Shown here: positions 29,500 to 39,668 of the stretch, piece by piece
Position numbering within the stretch: the first letter of the stretch is position 1
Layout of the letters: each line of letters starts with the position of its first letter
Assembly (NCBI GenBank): GCA_963575745.1
Contig: CAUYUJ010017844.1
Span: forward strand, 120,001-160,000
From: Prorocentrum cordatum
Taxonomy: Eukaryota > Sar > Dinophyceae > Prorocentrales > Prorocentraceae
Direction of reading: 5' to 3'
DNA length: 40,000 bases
The notes under the pieces: model-generated
The model's input: only the letters and a program-made list of their open reading frames with translations
Database searches by the model: none
Told to the model about the DNA's origin: nothing
Position numbers and translations under genes: made by a program

Positions 29500-30927
29500 C
29501 TAGCCCAGGCGTTCGGTGGCATTCTGCCAGCGCTGCATGCGCTGGCGCATGCGACTAAGAGGCCTCAGGCGCTTGGTCTTCTCTGGCAGCCCTTGGTAGA
29601 TCCCTACCTGAAGCCCGCCAAGCAAATGCTCAGTGTCGTCGGCGGTCACCATGCCGCGCTTAGCGAACTCTGTTCGCGCGAACTCTGGAGCTTGTGGGAA
29701 GCACGTGTGCGGTGAGGCGCCCTTGGCGCTGCCATCGATCCACTTGCGGCACATTGACACTCCAGGCCTGCACAACCTCTGTCCTTCGTGTGCTTGCTCC
29801 GAGAAAAGAAAGTTGAACAACGTTTTCGAAATGTTTGACTGGCAACCTATGCTCAACAATGCCGCTTTCACTGCTTCATACTCTTCGGATGAGATGTCAC
29901 GCCGGTTGGCCTCTGCTCCCTTCCAAGGTGGGCACTTGCCTCCGCCCTTCTTGCTGAGGGTCTTCCATGATTGGTGCCATACGGGCGCAGCATTCACCAT
30001 CACTGGTCCAACTTGGCCACAATTGAAGTCTTTCGCCGTCTGAACAATCGCATCCCAGAAAGAGTCTGTGAACCAATCTGTTGTCCCTGGGCCGTTGCGT
30101 ATACGGGTGCGAATCGCGGGCCAAATTTTTGTGGAGATCACAGGCGCCTGCACCTCGGTTCGCGGCAACTCCATTGCTACAGGGAACCCGTCGCTACAGG
30201 AAGAATGGATTGTCAGGGACCTGATTGCGCTGGACTGGCCTCCACCGAATGGGGGGAGGACTGACGGCTGCGACACCAATGGATTGAGCGTTGTCAGGAC
30301 GGCCCGGTACAAGTCCCATCGGAAGAAATCGAGCCGCAAGTCTGAGTCCATCATCCAGATGAAGTCGTACTTGCTCGTAAGCTCTTCTGGCAAGGCGCCC
30401 CAGTTCTGCAGCTTGCAGCCTGCGCCCTTGCGATCGAAAACTACTAGCTTCTCACCATTTCCAGTAGTCTTTGTGAACAGAGTCGAGTTGTCCCAGTTCT
30501 CGGTGGTCTTATCATGGTGAAAGAGGGCCCACTGGAAGATGTCATCATGGCCGCTGCTCGTAGCCGCCAGCCGCTGCACGCTGTCCTCCAAAAGCTGCCT
30601 CTCCCGCAGAGTGTCTGCAACCGCGGACACGACCAGCACCTTCAACTGCTTCTTCCCTGACCCGTCGCTAAGGTCACGCGCTAGCGATGCTTGATACTCG
30701 CCCCACTTGCGCCCAATGCTCGTCAGCTCGTAGGGATGCCACACATCCTTCTCCTTAAACGCGTATGCCTCGTCGGCAATCAACCCATTACCGCCCCACT
30801 GGAGTCCGTCAAGGACAGCTTGCAAGTCTTCCGCGTCCAACTGCCTTGGCAATGCGGACGTCGCATGGTGCAGCGCACAAGAGAGTGTTGGATATGCCGC
30901 CAGAATCACTGGAAGAACGTGAAGCAT
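29500..30927 (-). CDS. Putative glycosyltransferase-like protein, intronless, 475 aa
   Basis: The only long clean reading frame in the window: no stops, no low complexity. The ATG at 30927 is chosen because a spliced-leader relict (31005-31015) lies 77 bases upstream, so the open frame extending to 31038 (TTG) is outside the mature mRNA. Residues 1-20 (MLHVLPVILAAYPTLSCALH) look like a signal peptide or membrane anchor. A nucleotide-sugar-transferase-like core follows: QLKVLVVSAVADT (near 94), KLVVFDRKGAGCKLQNW (near 160), then YDFIWMMDSDLRLDFFRWDL (near 187) whose MDSD at 193-196 resembles a metal-binding DxD, and STKIWPAIRTRIRNGPGTTD (near 265). It recalls the DUF707-type family with WMFDDDID, but this is a resemblance, not a proof. 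Several Cys in the C-terminal part fit a secretory location. The terminal region is basic. Confidence 0.7.
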   Translation of the reverse strand: MLHVLPVILAAYPTLSCALHHATSALPRQLDAEDLQAVLDGLQWGGNGLIADEAYAFKEKDVWHPYELTSIGRKWGEYQASLARDLSDGSGKKQLKVLVVSAVADTLRERQLLEDSVQRLAATSSGHDDIFQWALFHHDKTTENWDNSTLFTKTTGNGEKLVVFDRKGAGCKLQNWGALPEELTSKYDFIWMMDSDLRLDFFRWDLYRAVLTTLNPLVSQPSVLPPFGGGQSSAIRSLTIHSSCSDGFPVAMELPRTEVQAPVISTKIWPAIRTRIRNGPGTTDWFTDSFWDAIVQTAKDFNCGQVGPVMVNAAPVWHQSWKTLSKKGGGKCPPWKGAEANRRDISSEEYEAVKAALLSIGCQSNISKTLFNFLFSEQAHEGQRLCRPGVSMCRKWIDGSAKGASPHTCFPQAPEFARTEFAKRGMVTADDTEHLLGGLQVGIYQGLPEKTKRLRPLSRMRQRMQRWQNATERLG

Positions 30928-31004
30928 GGCGCGACTACTCCGAAGAATGAATGGTTTAAGTTCAGGCGCGTATAAACCAATAATTCGCCCAAGGGGCCGG
31001 GTTG

Positions 31005-31015
31005 CTTGAGCCAAA
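31005..31015 (-). other. Dinoflagellate spliced-leader relict
   Basis: The minus strand reads TTTGGCTCAAG, identical to the last 11 bases of the 22-base dinoflagellate spliced leader (ending CCATTTTGGCTCAAG). It is 77 bases upstream of the ATG, on the gene's strand. A random exact 11-mer is expected about 0.02 times in both strands of 40 kb. It indicates that the gene was copied from a trans-spliced mRNA. Confidence 0.7.
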
Positions 31016-31039
31016 CGTCCAACGCATTGAGAAAACAAG

Positions 31040-31686
31040 ACTTCCTTTGCCTGTCGCTTTCGGCCTCTGGTGGCCCTCGCCGGGCCCGGGGACCGTCAAA
31101 AACTACCCGGAATGAGCAGCCGGCCCCGGGGAAGGGGCCCCGACTTCTGGGGAGCCCGTGTCGAGAACAGATCTGGGAACGTGGCGCAGCAAGCCTCGAG
31201 TTTGTCCCTATCCTGAAGATCAACGAGTCCAAGGCGATGACAGTCGCAGGGGAGTGCCATCAGAAGCTGGCGAAAGCGTTACGGTAGGCACCGAAAGAAT
31301 GTGATGGCAATCACAGGGGCACTGGTGCACCGATCCTTGATCGAACTCCCTTCGGCACCACTTCATACGATAGTAAAGATGGCCTAGAGAAAAACTTTCG
31401 GAGTTCCAGCACCACCAGGGGAAGTCCAGGAAGTACAAGGCCTGGTGCTAAATTCAACCTCCCGGGAGTTGCAACCTAAAAGGGGTGAAAGGAGAGAGGC
31501 TAAGAGAGGGAGAGAGGGAGGGGGACCCAATGGGACCCAGACCCCTTGAAAAGCAAACGAGCAAACAAACAAAGCATGTCGCGCGGCGCCTCGATACTTT
31601 TCGGGACCCTGGGCCACCAACCGAAAAAAAACGTCTCCTGTGAATGGGGACGACAGCCCTGGGTCCCGCGTAACGGAGAAACATGA
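31040..31686. other. No gene seen
   Basis: GC-rich unique sequence upstream of the intact gene, then a purine-rich stretch (31475-31530) with GAGAGAGGGAGG words. No conserved domain on either strand. Confidence 0.4.
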
Positions 31687-32195
31687 CATCAGAAATCGCG
31701 CGAGGAGAGCAGTGGATCAAATCTCCAAAGGTTTGAAGCGCTCTTGGTCCTCTGTCGCTTCTCGGGGGACGCGGAAGCTTCGCTTCTGGAAGCCTCCGGG
31801 CAGTTCCAGTCCCCAGGGACCTCCGGAGACCTCCAGTGACCTCGATTGGGAAGTGAGCAGGAGGGGAGGAAGAGAAGGACCTGACGTTCCGATACCCCCA
31901 CCCTTCTGGGCTCCGCTCCCCTTCCTTCCACTCCCCTGGCTCTGCTCCATCACGCCACAAAGAGAAGATCGGCACAACGCCAAGGACACCGCAGAACATG
32001 CGCAGCAACGCTGCGTCAAAATGATGGGCGTCCGATGCTGAATGGCCACCGGCCCCCCGAGCGGTTTCAACTGTTCCGTACTCCAGCTTTTTCCCCACAT
32101 GTTTCGTGGGGTTATGGCTTTCTTCCTTGCCGCGTCGCACCCGCGTCTCACACCCGCACACACCTCCCTCTCCCGCAAAGCGTGGCAGACGTGAC

Positions 32196-32368
32196 ATACA
32201 TACATACATACATACATACATACATACATACATCCATCCATCCATCCATCCATCCATCCATCCATCCATACATACATACATACATACATACATACATACA
32301 TGCATGAATGCCTGCCTGCCTGCCTGCCTGCCTGCCTACCTACCTACCTACCTACCGATCTACCTACA

Positions 32369-32400
<32 letters not shown>

Positions 32401-32510
32401 CATACACAGACACATACACAGGCACACCGACACAGACACATACACACAGACACACAGACACACACAGACACAAACACACACACACACAGACACACATATA
32501 CACTCCCTCA
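32196..32510. repeat. Compound microsatellite (CATA, CATC, TGCC/TACC, CACA)
   Basis: Runs of CATA, then CATC, then CATA, then TGCC and TACC, then CATA, and finally a mixed CACAGA stretch. The frame-spanning Tyr/His/Ile/Pro translations are repeat artefacts. Confidence 0.9.
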
Positions 32511-32544
32511 CCCACGCGCAACACCTGCACGGCACGTACATGAG

Positions 32545-32725
32545 ACACGCGTAGCACACTTCACAACACAGCGCAGCGCAGCACAACACAGCGCTGCTCA
32601 GCACAGCTCAGCTCGGCACAGCACAGCACAGCACAGCACAGCAGAGCACACAGGGCAGGCGCGCAGGGCACGGCAGGCGTGACCGCATCGCACCACACAC
32701 ACACACACACACACACCATACGACG
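32545..32725. repeat. CAGCA-type and CA microsatellites
   Basis: CAGCGCAGCACAACACAGC words followed by CACAGCACAGCA runs (to about 32660), a short unique stretch, and a (CA)n run at about 32690-32720. Confidence 0.8.
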
Positions 32726-32756
32726 GAGAGCGTGGCAGGCCCCACATAGAGCGGCA

Positions 32757-34067
32757 CGTGGCTGCCGTGGCACTTTCTCGACACCTGAGGGGATGCGCAG
32801 GGGGTGGTCTCTCACCGCGGCCCCTATACGCGACAATGTCGCAGGGCCTAGCAGGCGTGACACTTTCTCGACACCAGAGGGGGTGCGCGGGTGGTCTCTC
32901 ACCGCGGCCCCTATACGCGCCAATGTCGCAGGGCGTAGCAGGCGTGGCACTTTCTCGACACCAGATGGGGTGCGCAGAGGGTGGTCTCTCACCGCGGCCC
33001 CAATACGCGCCAATGTCGCAGGGCCTAGCAGGCGTGGCACTCTCTCGACACCAGAGGGGGTGCGCAGGGGGTGGTATCTCACCGCGGTCTCTATACGCGC
33101 CAATGTCGCAGGGCCTAGCAGGCGTGGCACTTTCTCGACACCAGAGGGGGTGCGCAGGGGGTGGTATCTCACCGCGGTCTCTATACGCGCCAATGTCGCA
33201 GGGCCTAGCAGGCGTGGCACTTTCTCGACACCACTAGCAGGCGTTGCACTTTCTCGACACCAGAGGGGGTGCGCAAGGGGGTGGTCTCTCACCGCGGTCT
33301 CTGTACGCGCCAATGTCGCAGGGCCTAGCCGGCGTGGCACTTCCTCGACACCAGAGGTGGTGCGCAAGGGGTGGTCTCTCACCGTGGTTCTTATACGCGC
33401 CAATGTCGCAAGGCCTAGCATCGCCGCGGCCTCTATACGCGCCAATGCAACGGGGCCTAGCAGGCGTGGCACTTTCTCGACACCAGAGAGGGTGCGCAGA
33501 GGGTGGTCTCTCACCGCGGTCTCTGTACGCGCCAATGTCGCAGGGCCTAGCAGGCGTGGCACTTTCCAGACACCAAATGGGGTGTGCAGGGGGTGGTCTC
33601 TCACCGCGGTCTCTATACGCGCAAATGTCGCAAGGCCTAGCAAGCGTGGTACTTTCCCGAAACCAGAGGGGGTGCGCAGGGGGTGGTCTCTCACCGCGGT
33701 CTCTATACGCGCCATTGTCGTCGAGCCTAGCAGGCGCGGCATTTTCTCGACAGCGGAGGGGGTGCGCAGGGGGTGGTCTCTCACCGCGGCCTCAATACGC
33801 GCCAATGCCACGGGGCCTGGCAGGCGTGGCACTCTCTCGACACAAGAGAGGGTGCGCAGGGGGTGGCCTCTCACCGCGGTCTCTATACGCGCCAATGTCG
33901 CAGGGCCTAGCAGGCGTGGCACTTTCCCAACACCAATTGGGGTGCGCAGGGGGTGGTCTCTCACCGCGGTCTCTATACGCGCCCATGTCGCAGGGCCTAG
34001 CAGGCGTGGCACTTTCTCGACACCAGAGGGGGTGCGCAAGGGGTGGTCTGTCACCGCGGTCCCTATA
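32757..34067. repeat. 90-bp minisatellite, about 15 units
   Basis: Unit: GCAGGCGTGGCACTTTCTCG, ACACCAGAGGGGGTGCGC, AGGGGGTGGTCTCTCACCGC, GGTCTCTATACGCGCCAATG, TCGCAGGGCCTA. Starts at 32851, 32937, 33028, 33118, 33208, 33459, 33549, 33639, 33729, 33819, 33909 and 33999, with partial units near 33237 and 33418. Because 90 is a multiple of three, frames stay open on both strands (about 500 codons each, 30-residue repeats such as RRGWSLTAVSIRANVAGPS). I read these as by-products; no start context or domain supports a gene. Confidence 0.9.
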
Positions 34068-35175
34068 CATCAGAAATCGTGCGAGGAGAGCAGTGGATCA
34101 AATCTCCAAAGGTTTGAAGCACTCTTGATCCTCTGTCGCCCCTCGGGGGACGCGGAAGCTTCGCTTCTGGAAGCCTCCGGGCAGTTCCAATCCCCAGGGA
34201 CCTCCGGAGACCTCCTGTGACCTCGATTGGGAAGTGAGCAGGAGGGGAGGAAGAGAAGGACCTGACGTTCCGATACCCCCACCCTTCTGGGCTCCGCTCC
34301 TCTTCCTTCCACTCCCCTGGCTCTGCTCCATCAAGCCACAAAGAGAAGATCGGCACAACGCCAAGGACACCGCAGAACATGCGCAGCAACGCTGCGTCAA
34401 AATGATGGGCGTCCGATGCTGAATGGCCACTGGCCCCCCGAGCAGTTTCAACTGTTCCGTACTCCAGCTTTTTCCCCACATGTTTCGTGGGGCTATGGTT
34501 TTCTTCCTTGCCGCGTCGCACCCGCGTCTCACACCCGCACACACCTCCCTCTCCCGCAAAGCGTGGCAGACGTGACATACATACATACATACATACATAC
34601 CTACATACATACATGCATGCATGCATGCATGCATGCATGCATGCATGCATGCATGCATACATACATACATACATACATACATACATACATACATGCATGC
34701 ATGCATGCATGCATGCATGCATGCATGCATGCATGCATACATACATACGTACATACATGCATGCATGCATGCATGCATACACACACACACACATACAGAC
34801 AGACAGACAGACAGACTGACAGACAGACAGACAGACAAACACAGGCACACCGGCACAGACACATACACACAGACACACAGACACACACACAGACACAAAC
34901 ACACAGACACACATACACTCCCTCACCCACGCGCAACACCTGCACGGCACGTACATGAGACACGCGTAGCACACTTCACAACACAGCGCAGCGCAGCACA
35001 ACACAGCGCTGCTCAGCACAGCTCATCTTGGCACAGCACAGCACAGCACAGCTCAGCACAGCAGAGCACACAGGGCAGGCGCGCAGGGCACGGCAGGCGT
35101 GACCGCATCGCACCACACACACACACACACACCACACGTCAGAGAGCGTGGCAGGCCCCACATAGAGGGGCACGT
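34068..35175. repeat. Segmental duplication block A, copy 2
   Basis: Colinear with 31687-32756. The unique part is nearly identical, but the microsatellite part is different in motif and length. The junction with the preceding minisatellite falls inside a unit (after CCCTATACAT). Confidence 0.85.
34577..34920. repeat. Compound microsatellite (CATA, CATG, CAGA, CACA)
   Basis: Positionally equivalent to 32196-32510, but with (CATG)n blocks alternating with (CATA)n where copy 1 has (CATC)n, followed by CAGA/GACA runs. Confidence 0.9.
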
Positions 35176-35532
35176 GGCAGGCGTGGCACTTTCTCGACAC
35201 CTGAGAGGGTGCACATGGGGTGGTCTCTCGCCGCGGCTTCTATACGCGCCAATGTCGCAGGGTCTAGCAGGCGTGGCACTCTCTCGACACCAGAGAGGGG
35301 GCGCAAGCGGGTTGTCTCTCACCGCGACCTCTCTACGCGCCAATGTCGCAGGGCTTAGCAGGCGTGGCACTTTCCTGACACCAGATGGGGGTGCGCAGGG
35401 GGTGGTATCTCACCGCGGTCTCTATACGCGCCAATGTCGCAGGGCCTAGCAGGCGTGGCACTTCCTCGACACCAGAGGGGGTGCGCAGGGGGTTGGTCTC
35501 TCACCGCGGCTATACGCGCCAATGTCGTAGGG
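35176..35532. repeat. 90-bp minisatellite, second block, four units
   Basis: Same unit as 32757-34067. Units start at about 35178, 35267, 35358 and 35447; the block ends abruptly at about 35532. Confidence 0.85.
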
Positions 35533-36124
35533 CCACCCACACAGCACAGCGTTCCCCCCCGCCCAGTGCAGCGCTTCGTGGCCCCATAGGGAGCTTCACC
35601 GAAGCAGATATTCAAAATTACGGTACCCACAACTGCATATGGTTGGGACCTTCGCCAGGATAATTTATCAACGACCTCCGCGCCCAGACCATCCTCTCCC
35701 CCCTCCAAAGACCTCCCCTATTTTCCCGAATCGCGTTCCGCGCTGTGCGCGACTACTTTGAATAGGAACCCGTTGGAGGTTGTCGGAGGCCTGGAAATCA
35801 GCATCGACACCAGCGCAGGGGAGTACGTCCACCGGGGGAAGATGATCCTAGATTTAAGTGCTGGTGGTAATACTTCGGCCACGTGGAAGCCCGAAAATGA
35901 CCACCGTCACCGAGATCGGGAGCATCTTCCCTCGGTGGAGGCCGTTGGGGTAGGTGAGACTGAAGCGAAACAGAATCGCCCGACTAGGACATCGGTTTGG
36001 GTTTCGGTTCGCGTCATGCAAGAAGTCCTGCGGGCAAGGCGAAGCTGCGCGAGGGCGAGAGAGATCCCTGCCGTGGTGGGGCCTGGAGCCATCATTTGTC
36101 TCTCCCCTCCCCGCAGGCCGGTCT
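35533..36124. other. No gene seen
   Basis: Unique GC-rich sequence. The longest plus-strand frame (from 35758) has no recognisable domain and runs on into the next repeat. Nothing supportable. Confidence 0.4.
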
Positions 36125-36310
36125 CCTGCGGTTGTCACGTGGTTGCCCCACGGTTTTTTCGTGGTTGTTCCGTGGTGTCCCGTGGTTGTCCCGTGGTTGT
36201 CCTGTGGTCGTCCCGTGGTGGTTGCCCCGCGGTTGTCCATGGTTGTCCAGTCTGGTTGTTGTCCCGAGTTTGTCCTTTGGCTGTTTCATGATTGCACTCC
36301 GGTTGTCCTG
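36125..36310. repeat. GTGGTTGTCCC-type short tandem repeat
   Basis: Degenerate 10- to 12-base units GTGGTTGTCCC, GTGGTTGCCCC and GTGGTCGTCCC repeat for about 185 bases. Its composition resembles neither the CTCTTGGG arrays nor the 90-bp minisatellite. Confidence 0.75.
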
Positions 36311-36534
36311 ACCGCCGACCCTTCGGCGTGTGGAAGACGCTGTCGTCGTCGTCAGCCCCAAAGAAAATCAGGAACAGGAAAATTCTGAAACGTCGAAATT
36401 AAGTCGAAAGGAAGCCCCCTCCATTGCCAGGGGAGAGGCCAGGTTAGAATGCCGCCCCCTGGTGATCCCGGGGGGTCCTGGTGATCCAGGTGGGTCCGGG
36501 GAGGGGATCGCCAGCGGATGTAGAGGGGTCGCAT

Positions 36535-36905
36535 GATTACCACCAATGCAATCACTACCACCAGTACTACCACCACCACTACCACCACGACCACCACTAG
36601 TAGCATTAGTATAAGTAGAAAATCCGCCGACCCTGTCGGCGTGTGGAAGACGCATCCCGGTGTCGTCGTCTTGCGTGGATCACCGTCGTCGTCGTCGTCG
36701 TCGTCGTCTCCGTCGTGTCCTCGTCGTCTCCATCTCCGTTGTCCCTCGTCGTTTTCGTCGTTCCCCGTCTCCTTGAGCGCGCGAGCCAAAGCGACATCGA
36801 GCAACGTCGTAGTTGAGTCGTGGCGAAGCCCCTCCCTACACTCCCCGCCGGGGGGGGGGGGGGTCGCCGGGGGGGGTCGCCGGGGGGGGTCCCGCGGGGG
36901 GGTCG
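36535..36905. repeat. ACC, GTC and poly-G microsatellites
   Basis: An (ACC)n stretch at 36538-36602, a (GTC)n stretch at about 36678-36712, and G-runs separated by TCGCC at about 36848-36905. G-runs of eight or more could form quadruplexes. No gene. Confidence 0.8.
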
Positions 36906-36949
36906 CCACCCAGATACGCATCCTCCCCGGGGGGTCCCGGAGCTCAGAA

Positions 36950-37570
36950 AAGCTTCAAGACGAGCCAAGAGCGACAGAAGACACCCCCGAAAGGGTACAA
37001 GAGGGCCTCGACTCGACGAACGATGGCCCCAAGACGCCCAAGACGGCCCGAAGACGGCCCAAGAGGCCCTCAAGACGCTCCAAGAGAGCCCCAAGAGCAC
37101 ACCCAAGAGGGCCCCAGGCGCCAAAATCGTCAATTTTACATAGGTTTTTGAATGATTTTGGCCTTCTCGCCTTTTCGGCTTTCCGACACTCCAAGACGGC
37201 CCAAGAGGCCCCCAAGAGGCCCCCAAGAGCGCCCCAAGAGGCCTACAAGAGGGCCCCAAGACGGCCCAAGAAGGCCCCAGGACAGCCTAAGAGGCGCCCA
37301 AGACGGCCCAATAGGGCCCCAAGACGGGCCCAAGAAACGGCCAAGAGGGGGACGAGGAACCGAGAATTCGAGACTTCCGCCCTAAGAGGCCCCCGGGAAG
37401 CCCCAAGAGGCCCCCAAAAGGCCCCAAGAGGCCCCCGAGCGGCGCCAAGACGCCCCCAAGATGCGCCGAAGACGGCCTCCGGAAGCCCCAAGAGGCCCAA
37501 AAGAGGCCCCAAGAGGCCCCACAACGGCCCCCAAGAGGCTTCAAGTTGCCTTCCAGACGCCCCCGAGAGG
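36950..37570. repeat. CCAAGAGGCCCC-type array (reverse orientation) with one AT-rich module
   Basis: The same degenerate family as 590-2390: CCAAGACGGCCCAAGAGG, CCCCAAGAGGCC and similar words. An AT-rich island at about 37115-37190 (reverse complement GAAAAGGCGAGAAGGCC and AAAATCATTC) matches the modules near 1160 and 1508. Arg/Pro/Lys-rich translations are artefacts. Confidence 0.75.
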
Positions 37571-37759
37571 TCAACCACGAGATCCCAACCAACATCCATA
37601 AGGCCTCCTCCTCCTCCCCCTTCACCCTTCCTCCTCCTACTCCCTTCCGCCTCCTCCTCCTCCTCCTCCTCCTGCCCCCCCCCTCGCGTTGTCTTTCGTC
37701 ATCTTCAGGGTCGGCGGCAACGGCCGTAAGGCCTTCGCAATAGTAATGATGAAAATAAT

Positions 37760-38010
<251 letters not shown>

Positions 38011-38014
38011 CTTA

Positions 38015-38353
38015 CCCGTTACGAAAGTTATTCATCTTGAGCACTGACGACTAGGGCGTCTCCGAGTGGCCCCCCCTTCCCCCCGTAGACTCCTAGCACG
38101 GCAGTCTTCGGCCTGGCTTGGCGGGAGAGATTTCCGGGGTTCTCCCTGGTAACATTAATAGTATATAACCAATTCAGGATAAAATCTCTCCCCCGTAAAT
38201 TCACAAGGGAGAAATCACTCCCGGTCACTTCCAGGCAACTCTGAATCTCTCCCCGTGTGAAACCACAAGGAAGAATCACTCCCATACCACTTCTCACCAC
38301 AGCGCCCACACATGTCAATTTTTTAGCCAAGATGAATTAACTTTCGTAACGGG
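38015..38353. mobile_element. 339-bp element with ~25-bp terminal inverted repeats, copy 1
   Basis: Left end CCCGTTACGAAAGTTATTC then ATCTTG; the right end read in reverse is the same with one extra A (TTAATTC). The interior holds an imperfect direct repeat (AATCTCTCCCC ... CACAAGG ... AATCACTCCC at about 38183 and 38245). A minus-strand frame of about 96-100 codons (LEVTGSDFSLVNLRGRDFIL, NWLYTINVTRENPGNLSRQA) is open in all copies. I do not recognise it and it may be chance. MITE-like size and structure. Confidence 0.65.
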
Positions 38354-38843
38354 GATGAGGACCCGCGACTTTTTCACACGTCGATGTCAGCCAATGTCGG
38401 GAGGAACCCAAACTCGACATCCGAACGGGGCCCAGCATCACGCTCGATAGACACGTCGCCATCATCATTGCCGCCGCTGCTTCGCTGCGACGACTTACTG
38501 CGCATCAGAGTTGTCCCGATTTCGAGCCCCGCCTTGGGCGGGGCCGACCGTCTGTTGTTTGCGTTCGCGCCTGAGGCGGATACGGATTTCGCGCTCGCGT
38601 CGGGGCAGCGTCCTTTGCGGCGTCGCCATTGGGCTTCAGCGGTGCTGTGTGCACTCGGCGTGCCAACTCCTGCATGATTGCGTCTTTGCTCGCTGCGTGC
38701 TTGCGGTCTCGCATGACACCAGGTTGACGTCAGAATGGTGTTCTCGCCGTCGCGTTGACCACCGTTTTTTTGCTTGTTGTTTGTGATGTGTTTTCTGGCT
38801 ACGTGTCTCACCCTTGTAGAAGTGCAATGTAAGATACCGCTTA

Positions 38844-39181
38844 CCCGTTACGAAAGTTATTCATCTTGAGCACTGACGACTAGGGCGTCTCCGAGTGGCC
38901 CCCCCTTCCCCCCGTAGACTCCTAGCACGGCAGTCTTCGGCCTGGCTTGGCGGGAGAGATTTCCGGGGTTCTCCCTGGTAACATTAATAGTATATAACCA
39001 ATTCAGGATAAAATCTCTCCCCCGTAAATTCACAAGGGAGAAATCACTCCCGGTCACTTCCAGGCAACTCTGAATCTCTCCCCGTGTGAAACCACAAGGA
39101 AGAATCACTCCCATACCACTTCTCACCACAGCGCCCACACATGTCAATTTTAGCCAAGATGAATTAACTTTCGTAACGGGG
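38844..39181. mobile_element. 339-bp-type element, copy 2
   Basis: Nearly identical to 38015-38353, two bases shorter in the T-run before the right end. The same minus-strand frame is open (38857-39147). Confidence 0.65.
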
Positions 39182-39668
39182 ATGAGGACCCCGACTTTTT
39201 CACACGTCGATGTCAGCCAATGTCAGGAGGAACCCAAATTCGACATCCGAACGGGGCCCAGCATCACGCTCGATAGACACGTCGCCATCATCATTGCCGC
39301 CGCTGCTTCGCTGCGACGACTTACTGCGCATCAGAGTTGTCCCGATTTCGAGCCCCGCCTTGGGCGGGGCCGACCGTCTGTTGTTTGCGTTCGCGCCTGA
39401 GGCGGATGCGGATTTCGCGCTCGCGTCGGGGCAGCGTCCTTTGCGGCGTCGCCATTGGGCTTCAGCGGTATGTGTGCACTCGGCGTGCCAACTCCTGCAT
39501 GATTGCGTCTTTGCTCGCTGCGTGCTTGCGGTCTCGCATGACCCAGGTTGACGTCGTTGCCGAGGGTCTGCGGGGCATGTGCAAGCGCGCTGTGGCGGCC
39601 AAGGGCGCTGCTGTGAAGGGGTAGCGCGTGTCTCACCCTTGTAGAAGTGCAATGTAAGATACCGCTTA

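Larger units (their letters stand above)
31687..32756. repeat. Segmental duplication block A, copy 1
   Basis: Begins CATCAGAAATCG and is colinear with 34068-35175 at an offset of about 2.38 kb. It contains a ~500-bp unique block of nearly identical sequence, a microsatellite cluster, a pentanucleotide-like CAGCA stretch and a CA run, before the 90-bp minisatellite. Long frames on either strand are not supported as genes. Confidence 0.85.

Noticed and set aside
32679-34220. Plus-strand 513-codon and minus-strand 497-codon open frames
   Set aside because: Both consist of the 90-bp minisatellite read through and extend into microsatellite or duplicated sequence; no domain or start context.
38526-38580. 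GCCCCGCC-TTG-GGCGGGGC and CGCC-TGA-GGCG hairpins as members of the dispersed hairpin family
   Set aside because: The loops are similar but the stem core differs from CGGC/GCCG, and they lie in the tandem array spacer, so I keep them separate.
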